Assembly: GCF_932526225.1 (NCBI RefSeq)
Contig: NC_064042.1
Location: 14,893,040 to 14,953,039, forward strand
Reading direction: 5' to 3'
DNA from: Nematostella vectensis
Taxonomy: Eukaryota; Cnidaria; Anthozoa; Actiniaria; Edwardsiidae
DNA: 60,000 nt
In this document: positions 58,726 through 60,000 of the stretch, one piece after another
Position numbering within the stretch: position 1 is the stretch's first letter
How the letters are laid out: every line of letters begins with the position of its first letter
Translations under genes and position numbers: made by a program
Notes under the pieces: model-generated
Database searches by the model: none
What the model saw: the letters and a program-made list of their open reading frames with translations, nothing else
What the model was told of the DNA's origin: nothing

Positions 58726-59251
58726 TGAAGCTTCTTCTACAACTCTGTCAAAACCTAGGAAGGGAAGGTTAATTGTAGCTAAATAATTTGGCTACTTTAA
58801 AATATGAAACCCTTACTTGGTAATGTAAAATTGGAATGGCAAGCCTCCTGGATGTGCATGCTTGCATCTTCCCACAGTTTATGGCCTTCTTTAAAGCCTG
58901 GCCATTCAATCTGTGTAACTGGCCACCCATAGTCAGGATCGGTTTTGGCAATAAAGATAAACTCTACAAGAGCTCTTTCCTCTTCTAGGGTCCAATGGTG
59001 GCGCCACACAGGGGACTTGACAGGGAAACTCATAGTCAAAAATAAATAAAGGGTTATATTTATTATCTACATTTAAAACAATACAATGATAAGTATTTTA
59101 CCTTAAACTTTCCATGTGATGGTGAAGTGAATTGAAGAGGTTTTCTTGCTTTTGAACGAGGCGTAGAATTCCTCAAACGCTTCTCTGAGGGTTTGTTTGG
59201 TGTATCCCCCGTTGGAAGCAGAGATCGTTTCGCTTTGTTATTGTCATCCAT
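58711..59251 (-). CDS. Myb/SANT-like DNA-binding protein, 3' end lost in the repeat
   Basis: Exons on the minus strand: 59102-59251 (MDDNNKAKRSLLPTGDTPNK, basic and Ser/Pro-rich, 50 codons), 58817-59028 and 58711-58754. The second holds WRHHWTLEEERALVEFI, then DYGWPVTQIEWPGFKEGHKL and WEDASMHIQEACHSN, the first helices of a Myb/SANT-like domain common in repeated cnidarian proteins. The third reads SFDRVVEEASKAIN and stops in the first bases of the simple repeat. Exons 2 and 3 join in phase; exons 1 and 2 do not with the only visible AG, so the second may have its own start (MSFPVK) or a base has been lost. The expected C-terminal part is absent. Confidence 0.55.
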
Positions 59252-59705
59252 CTATTCTTGAATTTAAAATAGACCGGAATACAGTTAAAACAGATCAAAT
59301 AGACCTGAATACCGTACACATGCTTGGTCTGCTAAGTGAGCGACGAGTTTTGTTGCTTTTGCTACGCTCGAACTGCGCGCCTTTGCCAACCTCCAGAATG
59401 TCACACATTTCCTTTGTGTGTTGATAATTTTCGTCAAAATACCGTTCACAAATCGGCGTAAAAGTACTTCAATATCTGGGGGGTTAAGGGCTTTTTTTTA
59501 GAATATTGGATACATGAGCTAGTATATTTTTGTTTCAAATCTCAAAAGTACCCAAACCATAAGGAATACAAGTCATTTTAATGAAGAAAACTATTTTCTG
59601 ATCGAGGAGAAATAACTCTTCATAATACGCTTCAAACTTCAAGGAAGCATCTAAAAACCACACAGGAAAAATAGTGGACATATACAATAAATTCAGAGAA
59701 TTCTT

Positions 59706-59790
59706 ACCTTTAAATCGACACGCTAGACTTGGTGAACAAGAAAAGAAACCAGCCTCCCATGAAGAGACCGAACCTCCGCCATCTTGCTCA
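59706..59790 (-). promoter_or_regulatory. Probable first (5' UTR) exon with ATGGCGG motif
   Basis: The minus strand has GAGCAAGATGGCGGAGG at about 59790-59774, a YY1-type start-site motif, and a donor AAAG followed by GTAAGAATTC at 59706. The frame from this ATG closes after 19 codons. Joined to the acceptor AATAG just before the ATG at 59251, it would be the leader exon of the Myb/SANT-like gene. Confidence 0.4.
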
Positions 59791-59808
59791 AAACTAAGCG
59801 CCCAAAGC

Positions 59809-59930
59809 CTATGGGATACTACTGAAACCTCCTCTGGTGGCTAATGCAACATGCGTTTCACCAAGGACCTCAAAGGTGTATTCTTCTACCTTCTTTGGGT
59901 CAAACTCTTCTTTCGGTACATCTTATTGAC
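59809..59930 (-). CDS. Possible terminal exon of another gene, unrecognised
   Basis: The minus strand is open as VPKEEFDPKKVEEYTFEVLG followed by ETHVALATRGGFSSIP and TAG at 59809-59811. The composition is protein-like and it ends just upstream of the YY1-type start at 59790, which would put two same-strand genes head to tail. No acceptor is convincing and I do not recognise the protein. Confidence 0.35.
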
Positions 59931-60000
59931 TTTACGTAGACGCCTGAGCTGCCTAGGTAGTTCCAGTTGGGTGACTGGGATAAAGAAGGAGCAAACTGTG

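Overview
This window is eukaryotic, most likely from a cnidarian, probably an anthozoan. It is AT-rich and has split genes with GT-AG introns. It carries animal gene families (an SLC17 transporter and a CXorf58/C11orf65-like gene) and a dense load of transposon proteins of kinds I associate with cnidarian genomes. These include a Mutator-like transposase domain, BEL/Pao, a PHD-plus-endonuclease LINE, a chromodomain/transposase pair, and a DUF3987/tyrosine-recombinase element. The organism call is inference from gene content. No rRNA, tRNA, CRISPR array or bacterial-type operon was seen.

Layout. 1-8047 (+): the 3' part of an SLC17-family transporter with nine recognisable exons. 9132-14792 (-): a complete eight-exon CXorf58/C11orf65-like gene whose exon phases all agree and which encodes 324 residues; the two genes converge. 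14793-21782: a promoter region, one possible orphan exon, a TTAA-flanked DNA transposon with a decayed transposase (16842-18521), and a decayed BEL/Pao pol fragment (20270-21200). 21783-33400 and 38747-50159: two direct copies of an 11.5 kb segment, similar by eye at very roughly 98%. Each copy carries, on the minus strand, a Ulp1/SENP-like gene, an unrecognised gene downstream of it, and a LINE sitting in intron 2 of the Ulp1-like gene. 33361-38746, between the copies: a two-gene DNA transposon with a chromodomain gene (+) converging on a transposase gene (-), the latter broken by a LINE fragment. 50352-54960: a decayed element with DUF3987-like and tyrosine-recombinase-like parts. 56795-58725: a 1.9 kb GATT/GACA simple repeat. 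58711-59785 (-): a Myb/SANT-like gene whose last visible exon runs into that repeat.

The most unusual signal is recurrent. Two introns in two genes contain minisatellites whose unit is the gene's own 3' splice junction: polypyrimidine tract, AG, and the first 17-32 bases of the following exon. A third intron has a degenerate array of the same design. Such arrays present the splicing machinery with a ladder of near-identical acceptors. In the SLC17 case the 48-bp unit is a multiple of three and carries an in-frame TAG, so of the full-length units only the last acceptor gives an open frame. A coding exon of the same gene also carries a 14-bp repeat expansion that shifts the frame.

The duplicated segments differ by informative events: a 66-bp micro-inversion, a deletion that replaces a splice acceptor with a new in-frame one, complementary frameshifts in homopolymer runs, and insertions of about 0.6 kb private to each copy. 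Both copies share an arginine where the Ulp1 catalytic cysteine is expected. The tandem layout could be a true duplication or two uncollapsed haplotypes in an assembly.
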